A stretch of 27,277 nt of DNA from DASSUC01 sp035650075 (lineage in GTDB: Bacteria; Actinomycetota; Actinomycetes; Mycobacteriales; Micromonosporaceae): positions 1 to 27,277 of the forward strand of contig DASRII010000140.1 in the NCBI GenBank assembly GCA_035650075.1, written 5' to 3'. Both the position numbers and the translations under genes were made by a program. The notes beneath the pieces are model-generated. The model was not told the DNA's origin. It searched no databases and saw only the letters and a list, made by a program, of their open reading frames with translations. Within the stretch, counting starts at the first letter, position 1; the number at the start of each line of letters is the position of its first letter. Shown piece after piece: positions 14,243 to 21,335 of the stretch.

Positions 14243-14953
14243 CTACGTCTCGATCGCGGCGTCGAGTGCGATCTCGACCATCTGGGAGAACGTCTGCTCG
14301 CGCTCCTCCGCCGTGGTGTGCTCGCCGGTCTTGATGTGGTCGCTGACCGTCAGGATCGTCAACGCCCGTGCGCGGAACTTCGCCGCGATTGTGTAGAGCG
14401 CCGCGGACTCCATCTCGACAGCCAGCACGCCGTACTCGGCCAGCGTGTCGTAGAGGTCCGGCCGGTCGGTGTAGAAGGCGTCCGCCGCGAAGATCGGGCC
14501 GACGTGCAGCACGACGCCGCGCCGTGCGGCCGCGTCGACGGCGGCACGCAGCAAACCGAAGTCGGCTACCGGGGCGTAGTCGATGAGCCCGTCGAAGCGG
14601 ACCCGGTTCATCGCCGAGTCGGTCGACGAGCCGATGGCGGCTACGACGTCCCGCAGTTGGAGGTCGGTGGTCAGCGCACCGCAGGAGCCGACCCGGATGA
14701 GCATGCGGACGCCGTACTCGCTCAGCAGCTCGTGGGCGTAGATGGCGGCCGAGGGCATGCCCATACCGGAACCCTGTACCGAGATCGGGGTGCCCTGGTA
14801 CGTGCCGGTGTAGCCGAGCATGTTCCGCACCGTGGAGTAGCACTTGGCGTCCTGCAGGTAGTGCTCCGCGATCCACTTCGCCCGTAGCGGGTCACCCGGC
14901 AGCAGGACCCGCTCGGCAATCTCCCCTGGCTTGGCGCCGATGTGCGTGCTCAT
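14243..14953 (-). CDS. deoD: Purine-nucleoside phosphorylase, DeoD type
   Basis: The enzyme splits purine (deoxy)nucleosides with phosphate to give the base and (deoxy)ribose-1-phosphate. The protein has 236 residues, the normal hexameric DeoD length. MSTHIGAKPGEIAERVLLPGDPLRAKWIAEHYL is the typical N-terminus and includes the phosphate-binding GDP. Further family blocks are GSGMGMPSAAIYAHEL, RVGSCGAL, VEMESAALY (nucleoside binding) and TVSDH (catalytic Asp). The ATG at 14953 has AGGA 8 nt upstream. A longer frame upstream runs through the tRNA gene and was rejected. The gene diverges from tRNA-Ser(CGA). Confidence 0.95.
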   Translation of the reverse strand: MSTHIGAKPGEIAERVLLPGDPLRAKWIAEHYLQDAKCYSTVRNMLGYTGTYQGTPISVQGSGMGMPSAAIYAHELLSEYGVRMLIRVGSCGALTTDLQLRDVVAAIGSSTDSAMNRVRFDGLIDYAPVADFGLLRAAVDAAARRGVVLHVGPIFAADAFYTDRPDLYDTLAEYGVLAVEMESAALYTIAAKFRARALTILTVSDHIKTGEHTTAEEREQTFSQMVEIALDAAIET

Positions 14954-14983
14954 GGGGAAGATCCTGCCAGGCGAGCCGTCGGG

Positions 14984-14989
14984 TACGCT
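14984..14989 (+). promoter_or_regulatory. -10 box of tRNA-Ser(CGA)
   Basis: TACGCT lies exactly 7 nt before the mature tRNA 5' end at 14997. Confidence 0.55.
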
Positions 14990-14996
14990 TCTCGGC

Positions 14997-15083
14997 GGTG
15001 GTGTGTCCGAGTGGCCTAAGGAGCACGCCTCGAAAGCGTGTGAGGGGGTGACTCCTCCCGGGGTTCGAATCCCCGCGCCACCG
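14997..15083 (+). tRNA. tRNA-Ser, anticodon CGA
   Basis: The gene is 87 nt. The acceptor stem GGTGGTG pairs with CGCCACC with one G-U pair, and the discriminator base is G. The anticodon arm is CACGC-CTCGAAA-GCGTG, giving anticodon CGA, which reads UCG. A long variable arm (GAGGGGGTGACTCCTC region) marks a class II tRNA, and GGTTCGAATCC forms the T arm. No CCA is encoded. Confidence 0.96.
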
Positions 15084-15701
15084 CTCCTGACTGACCAACA
15101 CAGACAATGGGCCCGGCCAGTGGCACCTGCCTGCCTGAGCTTGCGGTTGTCAATAGGCTGTCGCCGGCACTCATCATCCCTGGCCGGCTCGTCGGTTCGT
15201 CGGTTCACACACCGCGGGTTGTCGGTTGCGCCGGACGGCGAGCGCGGCGAGCGGACACGCCCACCGGTGCAGTACACCGCCGGCCAGTCGTTGACGCCAG
15301 CTGCCGAACGCCACTGTGGACTCTCGCCGCGCCGTCAGCACGCTCAGCCCGAACAGCGCCTCGGCGTACGGAACGTACGACGCATGCCTGCTCCCGTTTC
15401 GACGAGCATCGAAGGGAGTGTTCCCTCGGCCGCGGCGACGCCGATACTCGCAACACGCGGCACACCGCGGAATTGGTCGCGACTGTCGTATCGGCCGGCT
15501 GGACGCCCCTCGCGCAGTACAGACTTCATTTTCGGCGACGCGCTGGACTTCATCGCGTGTGTATTAGGTGACGCGGCTGGCTGGCTGGTCCGGAGCGACC
15601 GGCCCGTCGTTGTTCACTTCCGTCACAGAGTGCGGCATATCGCCTCCGCCTGCCGCTGTTCCCGGCAAGACTGAAATCCGGTGACGTGGCTGGAGGTTGA
15701 C
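15084..15701. other. Gene-free stretch of about 0.6 kb downstream of tRNA-Ser(CGA)
   Basis: Frames on both strands give Arg-rich, low-quality translations without a convincing start or ribosome site, and I recognise no protein remnant. Visible local features are a tandem GTCGGTTC GTCGGTTC in the first 150 bp and a GGCT repeat near 15578. The region sits at the 3' end of a tRNA gene, a frequent integration point, but I find no duplicated tRNA 3' end. Confidence 0.5.
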
Positions 15702-16286
15702 ATGCCAGCGCGGTGGAGGTCGGGTCTCGCGGCTGCCATCCTGGTCGGTCTCTGTGCGGGCTGCGGCGAGCGCCAGGCCGGTACGGGAGTCCCCAGCCCA
15801 CCGGCCACCACGACACCCGCTCCCGAACAGCCGGGTGCCCCGGGAGCGCCGGGCAACCGGGATCAGAACAACCGAGCACCCGGCAGTCCGATCAAGATAC
15901 CGGCGGTGACCGAGCGCGGGGTATCGATGACCGAGGTGCGCCCGAGGATCAAACAACGGTTCATCCAGGCCTGCGGCGACGGTACGGTCTGCGTCACGCT
16001 GGTGGAGAGGCCCGGCGACCCCGACCCCGAGATCACCCAATGTGAGTTCTCCCACCTGAACAAGCCGGCGGGCGAATTGGTGCCCCGGTACAGCGAAGTG
16101 GTGATCGTGACCGGGCTCCAGCCATGCGACACACCGGCGAGTCCCCCCACCCAGGCACCGCCGACCGAGCAGCCGTACACCGAGGAACCGCAGACCGAGG
16201 AACCACAAACCGACGAGCCACAGACCGACGAGCCAGCCGAAGAACCGGCAGATCCCGGCGAGCCGGAACCCGACGAGACCGAGTAG
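15702..16286 (+). CDS. Lipoprotein with possible PASTA-like domain and acidic repeat tail
   Basis: The protein has 194 residues from the ATG at 15702, which has GGAGG 5 nt upstream; a GTG at 15681 has no such site. The signal peptide ends LCAGC (Cys21), a lipobox with an unusual Cys at -3. A Pro-rich linker (about 25-65) precedes a domain at about 67-142 (IKIPAVTERGVSMTEV...EVVIVTGLQPC). This recalls a PASTA domain in beginning IPxVxxxxxxEV and ending in a VxxxVS-like strand; the match is weak. Three Cys residues lie in it. The tail (145-194) is repetitive and acidic (EEPQTEEPQTDEPQTDEP), as in wall-spanning linkers. It lies 5 bp before a membrane protein gene, which may be a partner. Confidence 0.72.
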   Translation: MPARWRSGLAAAILVGLCAGCGERQAGTGVPSPPATTTPAPEQPGAPGAPGNRDQNNRAPGSPIKIPAVTERGVSMTEVRPRIKQRFIQACGDGTVCVTLVERPGDPDPEITQCEFSHLNKPAGELVPRYSEVVIVTGLQPCDTPASPPTQAPPTEQPYTEEPQTEEPQTDEPQTDEPAEEPADPGEPEPDETE

Positions 16287-16291
16287 CGACG

Positions 16292-17188
16292 GTGACCGGT
16301 GAGCCGGCCGGAGTCGGGGACGAGACAGGCCCCACGTCCGCCCTGCCGCGGGTGTTGCGGATCTTCGGCACGATCATCGCGCCCACCACGTTGCTCACCG
16401 CGGTCTGCTACTACTTCGGCTGGATGTTCTCCTACTGGTTCTTCGACTACTTCGGGGTCAACTCGACGCTGCTCGGCCTGGCTCCCTCCGACTACCTGAT
16501 CCGGGCGGTCGACGGCCTGTTCGTACCGATGACCGTATTGGGCTGCATCAGCCTCCTGGCGTTGTGGGGCCACGTCCTGCTGCGCACGCACATAGCCGGT
16601 CCGCGGAGACACCTGCTCCGCGTCCTCGTACCGCTCATCGCGGTCGTGGGCCTTGTGCTCGCATTCGCCGGGCTGGCAAGCGTGTTCACCACGACCGTGC
16701 TCACTCGTCACCTAGCGGCGGCGCCGATCAGTCTCGCCGTGGGAGTACTCCTGCTCGAGTACGCGGTGACCCTCCGACGCACCCACAACACGACGGCGTG
16801 GACGGCGGTCGCGGAGTGGGCCGCCTTGTTCGTCCTCGTAGGGGTCAGCCTGTTCTGGGCGGCGACCGACTACGCGGGTGCGGTCGGCCGGACGCGGGCG
16901 TATCAGTTCGCGCGGGAGCTGCCGACCTACCCCGAAACCATTCTCTACAGTAGACAGAGCCTCAGCCTGCGCATGCCCGGCGTACAGGAGATGCGTTGCC
17001 AGGCCGTCGACGCCGCCTACCGGTTCCGGTACGACGGCCTGAAGCTCGTCCTGCAGTCCGGCGGCCAGTACCTGCTGCTCCCCGAGCAGTGGACTCCAGC
17101 CGACGGCGCCGCCGTGCTGCTGCCTCGCGACAACTCGCTGCGGCTGGAGTTCACCCGGGCCGGCGCGCCGACCCCGAAAGCGTGCTGA
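16292..17188 (+). CDS. Multi-pass membrane protein with C-terminal extracellular domain
   Basis: The protein has 298 residues from the GTG at 16292; longer frames lie inside the previous gene. Hydrophobic segments at about 22-50, 73-96, 109-132, 141-162 and 172-190 predict five helices. The first is followed by an aromatic-rich stretch (YWFFDYFGVNSTLLGLAPSDYLIRA). The last 100 residues are soluble and end AGAPTPKAC. No known family is recognised with confidence and no catalytic residues stand out. It probably forms an operon with the preceding lipoprotein gene (5-bp gap). It ends 3 bp from a convergent lipoprotein gene. Confidence 0.75.
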   Translation: MTGEPAGVGDETGPTSALPRVLRIFGTIIAPTTLLTAVCYYFGWMFSYWFFDYFGVNSTLLGLAPSDYLIRAVDGLFVPMTVLGCISLLALWGHVLLRTHIAGPRRHLLRVLVPLIAVVGLVLAFAGLASVFTTTVLTRHLAAAPISLAVGVLLLEYAVTLRRTHNTTAWTAVAEWAALFVLVGVSLFWAATDYAGAVGRTRAYQFARELPTYPETILYSRQSLSLRMPGVQEMRCQAVDAAYRFRYDGLKLVLQSGGQYLLLPEQWTPADGAAVLLPRDNSLRLEFTRAGAPTPKAC

Positions 17189-17191
17189 GGG

Positions 17192-17746
17192 CTAGCAGGA
17201 GCCGAAGCCCGTTTCGAAGAGCCGCCGGACGTGCGTCTCGTACCCGGCAATGGTCTTCTGTACGGTCTTGCCGTCGTGCAGGAACAGGTATGCGCGATCG
17301 CCATTGCGGACGAGCAGACCGGGGAAGGTGTACGAGCCCGCCGGCGGGGTCAGGTCGACCTCGGTCGAGTACCGCTTGCGGACCTCGGAGACCGGGGTGC
17401 CCACCATGACGCCTTCCGGGGTGGCGAGTGGCGGATTGAACCACATCATCACCAGTACGCCGTCCGCGAAGACCGGGCTCGCCTGGGGGATGTCGGTGAA
17501 CCGGGGGCCGCAACCCTGGTTGCTCACGTTGACGAAGCCCTGCGCGGTGAGGTCCGTGACCTTGTGGCCGAACCTGATATTCCGCAGGCCGTCGAAGTGG
17601 ACCACCTGAGGCCCGTACGACGTGGCTGGCTTCGGCGCGTTCGCGGCCACCTGCTTCGGCTCCGCGCCGAGACTGGCGCAGCCGGCGAGCAGAGCGCCGG
17701 TCAGCAACGTCACGGCCAGCGTGGTGATGTGTTGGTTCCTTCTCAT
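17192..17746 (-). CDS. Lipoprotein of unknown function
   Basis: The protein has 184 residues. The signal peptide MRRNQHITTLAVTLLTGALL ends in a clear lipobox LAGC with the lipidated Cys at 23. The mature part has a short linker and a globular domain with FDGLRNIRFGHKVTDLTAQGFV, NQGCGPRFTDI, GTPVSEVRKRYSTEVDLTPP and YLFLHDGKTVQKTIAGYE. Two short FG/GTP plus helix units recall a duplicated small alpha-beta fold, but I cannot name the family. Two Cys residues (CGPR and the C-terminal Cys) may pair. AAAGGAGG lies 5 nt before the ATG, and a TACGCT -10 box is at 17776-17781 on the minus strand, giving a leader of about 25 nt. Confidence 0.8.
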   Translation of the reverse strand: MRRNQHITTLAVTLLTGALLAGCASLGAEPKQVAANAPKPATSYGPQVVHFDGLRNIRFGHKVTDLTAQGFVNVSNQGCGPRFTDIPQASPVFADGVLVMMWFNPPLATPEGVMVGTPVSEVRKRYSTEVDLTPPAGSYTFPGLLVRNGDRAYLFLHDGKTVQKTIAGYETHVRRLFETGFGSC

Positions 17747-17775
17747 GTCGCCTCCTTCCCGGATTCCCGGACCCG

Positions 17776-17781
17776 AGCGTA
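17776..17781 (-). promoter_or_regulatory. -10 box of the lipoprotein gene ending at 17192
   Basis: TACGCT on the minus strand lies about 30 nt before the ATG at 17746, leaving room for a short leader with the strong AAAGGAGG site. The remaining DNA between this box and tRNA-Ser(GGA) (17782-17877) holds no gene I can see. Confidence 0.4.
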
Positions 17782-17877
17782 GCTCACAGTTTTTGAACGC
17801 CTACGTTCGGTAACTCCACCGGGGACACGTTAGCGAGGCTCCTGTGACTAGCGTGGCTGGTGCGACATTCGCGAGAG

Positions 17878-17962
17878 CGGAGGATACGAGATTCGAACTC
17901 GTGAGGGGTTTCCCCCAACACGCTTTCCAAGCGTGCGCCCTAGGCCTCTAGGCGAATCCTCC
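17878..17962 (-). tRNA. tRNA-Ser, anticodon GGA
   Basis: The gene is 85 nt on the minus strand. The acceptor stem GGAGGAT pairs with ATCCTCC, and the discriminator base is G. The anticodon arm CACGC-TTGGAAA-GCGTG gives anticodon GGA, which reads UCC and UCU. The long variable arm (TTGGGGGAAACCCCT region) and T arm (GAGTTCGAATCTC) are present. No CCA is encoded. Confidence 0.96.
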
Positions 17963-17969
17963 GCGCGTC

Positions 17970-18010
17970 AGGATACCCAAGGCGTCGCAGACAGTACGAC
18001 CGGGTACAGT
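17970..18010. promoter_or_regulatory. Divergent promoters of tRNA-Ser(GGA) and SRP RNA
   Basis: TATCCT (minus, 17975 to 17970) is 7 nt before the tRNA 5' end at 17962. TACAGT (plus, 18005-18010) is 7 nt before the first base of the SRP RNA at 18018. The two divergent stable-RNA promoters share 55 bp. No clear -35 hexamer is seen for either. Confidence 0.55.
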
Positions 18011-18017
18011 TGGCGAC

Positions 18018-18104
18018 GCCCCTCGTGCGGCGTACACCTCGTGAACCTCCCCAGGGCCGGAAGGCAGCAAGGATAAGCGGGCTCTGACGGGTGCACGGGG
18101 GGCC
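18018..18104 (+). ncRNA. ffs: Small SRP RNA (4.5S type)
   Basis: This RNA pairs with Ffh to target membrane proteins co-translationally. The terminal helix GCCCCTCGTGC pairs with GCACGGGGGGC. The conserved apical domain is present as CCAGGGCCGGAAGGCAGCAAGG...GGGCTCTG, with the GGAA tetraloop and the symmetric and asymmetric internal loops that contact Ffh. The length of about 87 nt fits the short Alu-less bacterial form. Its position just upstream of dnaX is common in actinobacteria. Confidence 0.92.
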
Positions 18105-18160
18105 TAACTATGTCTCACCGGCGTGAGAGGCTGGAGCCCGCGTGAGGAGGTGAGGCGAAG

Positions 18161-20092
18161 GTGGCGCTGGCGCTGTACCGCAAGTACCGGCCGCGGACGT
18201 TCGCCGAGGTGATCGGCCAGGAGCACGTCACCGAGCCGCTCAGCCAGGCGCTGCGCAGCGGACGGCTGCACCATGCGTACCTGTTCTCCGGGCCACGCGG
18301 CTGCGGCAAGACGTCCAGTGCCCGCATCCTGGCCCGCTCGCTCAACTGCGAGAAGGGTCCGACACCGGATCCGTGCGGCGAGTGCGAGTCGTGCCGGAGC
18401 CTGGCCCCCGACGGTCTGGGGTCGATCGACGTCATCGAGATCGACGCGGCGAGCCACGGCGGCGTGGACGACGCCCGCGACCTGCGGGAGCGCGCCTTCT
18501 TCGCACCGGTCGCGAGCCGGTACAAGGTGTACGTCATCGACGAGGCGCACATGGTCTCGACGCAGGGCTTCAACGCCCTACTCAAGCTCGTCGAGGAGCC
18601 GCCGGAGTACGTCAAGTTCGTCTTCGCCACCACCGAGCCCGAGAAGGTCCTCGGCACGATCAAGTCGCGGACCCACCACTACCCCTTCCGGCTGATTCCC
18701 CCCGGGGTGCTCCGGCCGTACCTGGAGGAGCTGTGCGCCCGCGAGGAGGTGGCCGTCGAGCCGGCGGTCTTCCCGCTCGTGGTGCGCGCCGGGGGTGGCA
18801 GTGCCCGGGACTCGCTGTCCGTGCTCGATCAGCTGATCGCGGGAGCGGGGCCGGAGGGGGTCAGGTACTCCCGCGCGGTCGCCCTGCTCGGCGTGACCGA
18901 CGTCGCGCTCATCGATGAGATGTGTGACGCGCTGGCCGCCGGTGACGGGGCGGCGGCGTACGCGACGATCGACCGGGTCGCGGAAGCGGGTCACGAGCCG
19001 CGCCGGTTCGCCTCCGACCTGCTCGAGCGGCTGCGCGACCTGATCGTGCTGCAGCAGGTGCCGGACGCGGTGAGCAAGGGACTGCTCGACGCGCCCACCG
19101 ACCAGCTCGACCGGATGTCCACCCAGGCTGCCCGGTTCGGCCCGGCGTCGCTGTCCCGTATGGCCGACATTGTCCACAATGGACTCGTGGAGATGCGCGG
19201 TACCACCGCACCCCGGCTGTTGCTCGAGCTGGTGACCGCACGCATGTTGCTGCCCGGCGCCGACGACTCGGCCGGCGCCCTGCTACACCGCCTCGAGCGG
19301 ATGGAACGCCGCCTCGGCGCCGCGCCGAGCGCCCCGGAGCCCGCCAGCACGGAGGATGTCAGCCACGAGCCCGCGCGTAGCGAGCCGGCTCCCGTGGTCG
19401 AGACCCGACCCGAACCACCGGCCGCACCGAGCGAGCCACCGACCCCTCCGCCCGTGTCGGGTGCGATCGACGCATCGGCCGTGAGACGGGTGTGGGACGA
19501 AGTGCTGTCGATCGTGGCGCGCAAGAGCAAGCGCATCGCCGCCCTCGCGCGCGACGCGACGGTCCGCGACGTCGAGGGCAACACCGTCGTACTGGTACTC
19601 CGCCACCAGGTGCACGCTGAGATGCTGGCCGCCACACCAGATCTGCTGGTGGAGGCGATGTACGAAGTGTTCGGCGGTAGCTGGCAGATCCGCTGCACGT
19701 TCGGCGGCGACCAGCGGGGGAGCACGCCCGCACTCGTACCGCCCCAGGGCCGGACCCCGGACCCGGTACCGCCGGCGGAGACCGACACCGAGTGGCCTAC
19801 TCCGGCGCGGCCAGGTGAACCCGAGCCCGAGGCCATTGCGCCGCCCAAGAAGAAGGCCCCCGCCGCTCGGAAGAGTAAGGCCGCGGGTCGGGCCGGCACG
19901 CGTACCCAGGCAGCACCCGAGCCCGCCCCCGACGGACCTGGACAGGATCTCTATGAAGGCTTCGACCCCGGCGACGAGCCGGTGGACGAGGACGGGACAG
20001 CCTCGGCCAGGCAGACGAGTGAGCAGCAGGCACTGACCCTGCTGCAGGAGGCGTTCGACGCCGAGAAGATCGGTGAGGTGGACCACCGGTAG
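18161..20092 (+). CDS. dnaX: DNA polymerase III subunit gamma/tau
   Basis: This is the clamp-loader ATPase of the replicative polymerase. The protein has 643 residues. Walker A GPRGCGKT is at 44-51. Zinc-module Cys residues are at 63, 72, 75 and 78, Walker B DEAH at 127-130, sensor 1 ATTEP at 156-160, and SRT at 169-171 marks the arginine-finger region. Domain III runs to about 370. The C-terminal tau-like part has a Pro-rich linker (about 390-430), a structured segment (ASAVRRVWDEVLSIVARKSKRIAAL) and a second disordered basic/acidic tail. The GTG at 18161 has GAGGAGG 10 nt upstream. No convincing slippery site for a short gamma form is seen. It is followed by ybaB and recR, the standard order. 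Confidence 0.96.
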   Translation: MALALYRKYRPRTFAEVIGQEHVTEPLSQALRSGRLHHAYLFSGPRGCGKTSSARILARSLNCEKGPTPDPCGECESCRSLAPDGLGSIDVIEIDAASHGGVDDARDLRERAFFAPVASRYKVYVIDEAHMVSTQGFNALLKLVEEPPEYVKFVFATTEPEKVLGTIKSRTHHYPFRLIPPGVLRPYLEELCAREEVAVEPAVFPLVVRAGGGSARDSLSVLDQLIAGAGPEGVRYSRAVALLGVTDVALIDEMCDALAAGDGAAAYATIDRVAEAGHEPRRFASDLLERLRDLIVLQQVPDAVSKGLLDAPTDQLDRMSTQAARFGPASLSRMADIVHNGLVEMRGTTAPRLLLELVTARMLLPGADDSAGALLHRLERMERRLGAAPSAPEPASTEDVSHEPARSEPAPVVETRPEPPAAPSEPPTPPPVSGAIDASAVRRVWDEVLSIVARKSKRIAALARDATVRDVEGNTVVLVLRHQVHAEMLAATPDLLVEAMYEVFGGSWQIRCTFGGDQRGSTPALVPPQGRTPDPVPPAETDTEWPTPARPGEPEPEAIAPPKKKAPAARKSKAAGRAGTRTQAAPEPAPDGPGQDLYEGFDPGDEPVDEDGTASARQTSEQQALTLLQEAFDAEKIGEVDHR

Positions 20093-20130
20093 GCTCAGGC
20101 GCGAGACATCCGTCGACGAGGGAGTACGCG

Positions 20131-20445
20131 GTGGCTGGCCAGCCGAACCTGGCGAACATCATGAAGCTGCAGCAGCAGCTCCTTGCTGCGCAGGCCGAGC
20201 TTGCCGAGACGGAGGTGACCGGAACGGCGGGCGGTGGTCTGGTGACCGCGACCGTGACCGGCAGCGGGGAGATCCGGGCGATAAAGATCGACCAGAAGGC
20301 GGTCGACCCGGACGACGTGGAGACGCTCGAGGATCTGGTGCTCGCCGCGATCCACAACGCCGTCGAGGAAGCCCGCAAACTGGCCGAGGAGAAGATGGGC
20401 CCGCTCACCGCCGGCCTGTCCGGCCTCGGTTTGCCCGGCATGTAG
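20131..20445 (+). CDS. YbaB/EbfC family nucleoid-associated protein
   Basis: The protein has 104 residues, the usual size. It reads NLANIMKLQQQLLAAQAELAETEVTG, then a short beta hairpin (GGLVTATVTGSGEIRAIKID), then two helices (DVETLEDLVLAAIHNAVEEARKLAEEKM). These match the dimeric YbaB DNA-binding tweezer fold. Its role is probably DNA binding linked to recombination or repair, inferred from the invariable dnaX-ybaB-recR order. It starts with GTG 38 bp after dnaX and ends 10 bp before recR. Confidence 0.93.
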   Translation: MAGQPNLANIMKLQQQLLAAQAELAETEVTGTAGGGLVTATVTGSGEIRAIKIDQKAVDPDDVETLEDLVLAAIHNAVEEARKLAEEKMGPLTAGLSGLGLPGM

Positions 20446-20455
20446 CAGAACGCAA

Positions 20456-21049
20456 ATGTACGAAGGCGCGATCCAGGATCTGATCGACGAGCTGGGCCGG
20501 CTGCCCGGCGTCGGTCCGAAGAGCGCGCAGCGCATCGCGTTCCACGTCCTGTCGGCGGACCCGGCGGACGTCAAGCGGCTCGCCGCCGCGCTGCAGCGGG
20601 TCAAGGAACAGGTCCGGTTCTGTACCACGTGCTACAACGTGGCGGAGTCCGAGCAATGCCGGATCTGTCGCGATCCGCGGCGGGGCGAGGACGTGCTGTG
20701 CGTCGTCGAGGAGCCCAAGGACGTCGTCGCGATCGAGAAGACTGGCGAGTTCCGCGGTCGGTACCACGTCCTCGGCGGCGCGATCAACCCGCTGGAAGGC
20801 GTCGGTCCGGACAACCTGCGCATCCGTGAACTGTTGACCCGGTTGAGCAGCGGAACGATCAAGGAGCTGATCCTCGCCACCGACCCGAACACCGAGGGCG
20901 AGGCGACCGCGACGTACCTTGCGCTGATGGTCAAGCCCATGGGGATCACCGTCACGCGACTGGCGAGCGGGTTGCCAGTCGGCGGCGACCTCGAATACGC
21001 CGATGAGATTACGCTCGGCCGGGCATTTGAGGGACGACGCGCCATCTGA
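20456..21049 (+). CDS. recR: Recombination mediator RecR
   Basis: RecR works with RecO (and RecF) to load RecA at gaps. The protein has 197 residues. A helix-hairpin-helix at about 13-32 (LGRLPGVGPKSAQRIAFHVL) is followed by a Cys4 zinc finger with Cys56, 59, 68 and 71. The Toprim domain follows (CVVEEPKDVVAIEKTGEFRG, then LATDPNTEGEATA), and the C-terminal segment TRLASGLPVGGDLEYADEITLGRA is diagnostic. The ATG at 20456 lies 10 bp after ybaB, so the genes are probably co-transcribed. A hairpin and a degraded repeat follow the stop. Confidence 0.96.
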   Translation: MYEGAIQDLIDELGRLPGVGPKSAQRIAFHVLSADPADVKRLAAALQRVKEQVRFCTTCYNVAESEQCRICRDPRRGEDVLCVVEEPKDVVAIEKTGEFRGRYHVLGGAINPLEGVGPDNLRIRELLTRLSSGTIKELILATDPNTEGEATATYLALMVKPMGITVTRLASGLPVGGDLEYADEITLGRAFEGRRAI

Positions 21050-21056
21050 AATCCTG

Positions 21057-21076
21057 GCGCCGGCCTTCGCCGGCGC
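21057..21076 (+). terminator. Hairpin after recR
   Basis: GCGCCGGC and GCCGGCGC form a perfect 8-bp stem with a CTTC loop, 8 nt past the recR stop. No U-run follows, so it is either a GC-rich actinobacterial-type terminator or an mRNA 3'-end stabiliser. Confidence 0.5.
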
Positions 21077-21089
21077 GAGCCCGGGCCCT

Positions 21090-21132
21090 TTAGGTGCCGC
21101 CTTCCCTCGTCGCTGCGCTCCTCAGTCCAGAC
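21090..21132 (-). repeat. Copy D: degenerate relative of the micro-ORF repeat
   Basis: Read on the minus strand, GTCTGGACTGAGG (21132 to 21120) and GAGGGAAGGCGGC (21108 to 21096) match two blocks of the 112-bp repeats in the same order. The hairpin region between them is replaced by about 11 unrelated bases. The ATGAGC ends are not present and there is no coupled gene. Confidence 0.6.
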
Positions 21133-21267
21133 GGCACCGGCCCCGGTCTAACGCGGAAATGTTGCGGCGCCCGCGTGGCGTAACAAGTTCGCATCAGACT
21201 CGGTGTGAAAGGTACCAATCAGCGCCAATGGCGTACGGCACGCTTTCGCCCGTGTCCTGGTGCCGAC

Positions 21268-21298
21268 TATGGTCGCCGCAACGGTGACCGACGTCACC
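21268..21298 (+). promoter_or_regulatory. Candidate promoter and operator of the peptide importer operon
   Basis: TATGGT at 21268-21273 would place the start of transcription near 21281, leaving a 55-nt leader. Immediately there lies a palindrome GGTGAC-CGAC-GTCACC (21283-21298), suitable as a repressor site or a small hairpin. The rest of 21133-21335 shows no gene. Confidence 0.4.
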
Positions 21299-21335
21299 GA
21301 CACGTCCGTACCCACAGGACAGAGGTGAACCCCAA

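Noticed and set aside
15000..15100. tRNA-Ser(CGA) 3' end as an attachment site of an integrated element
   Set aside because: No integrase gene and no duplicated tRNA 3' segment are visible within the window.
14954..15277. N-terminal extension of deoD by 108 residues
   Set aside because: The extension reads through the tRNA-Ser gene on the opposite strand; the family N-terminus begins at 14953.
15107..15571. 154-residue plus-strand frame after tRNA-Ser(CGA)
   Set aside because: Starts right behind the tRNA without a ribosome site, is Arg-rich, and matches nothing recognisable; treated as non-coding.
16185..16265. Short repeats (accgacgagcca type) as a CRISPR or tandem-repeat array
   Set aside because: They are codon repeats for the acidic EPQTDEP tail of a lipoprotein, with no spacers.
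19840..19870. AAGAAGAAG run in dnaX as a programmed frameshift site
   Set aside because: It is not a good A AAA AAG-type slippery heptamer and no downstream stop or stem-loop arrangement is evident.
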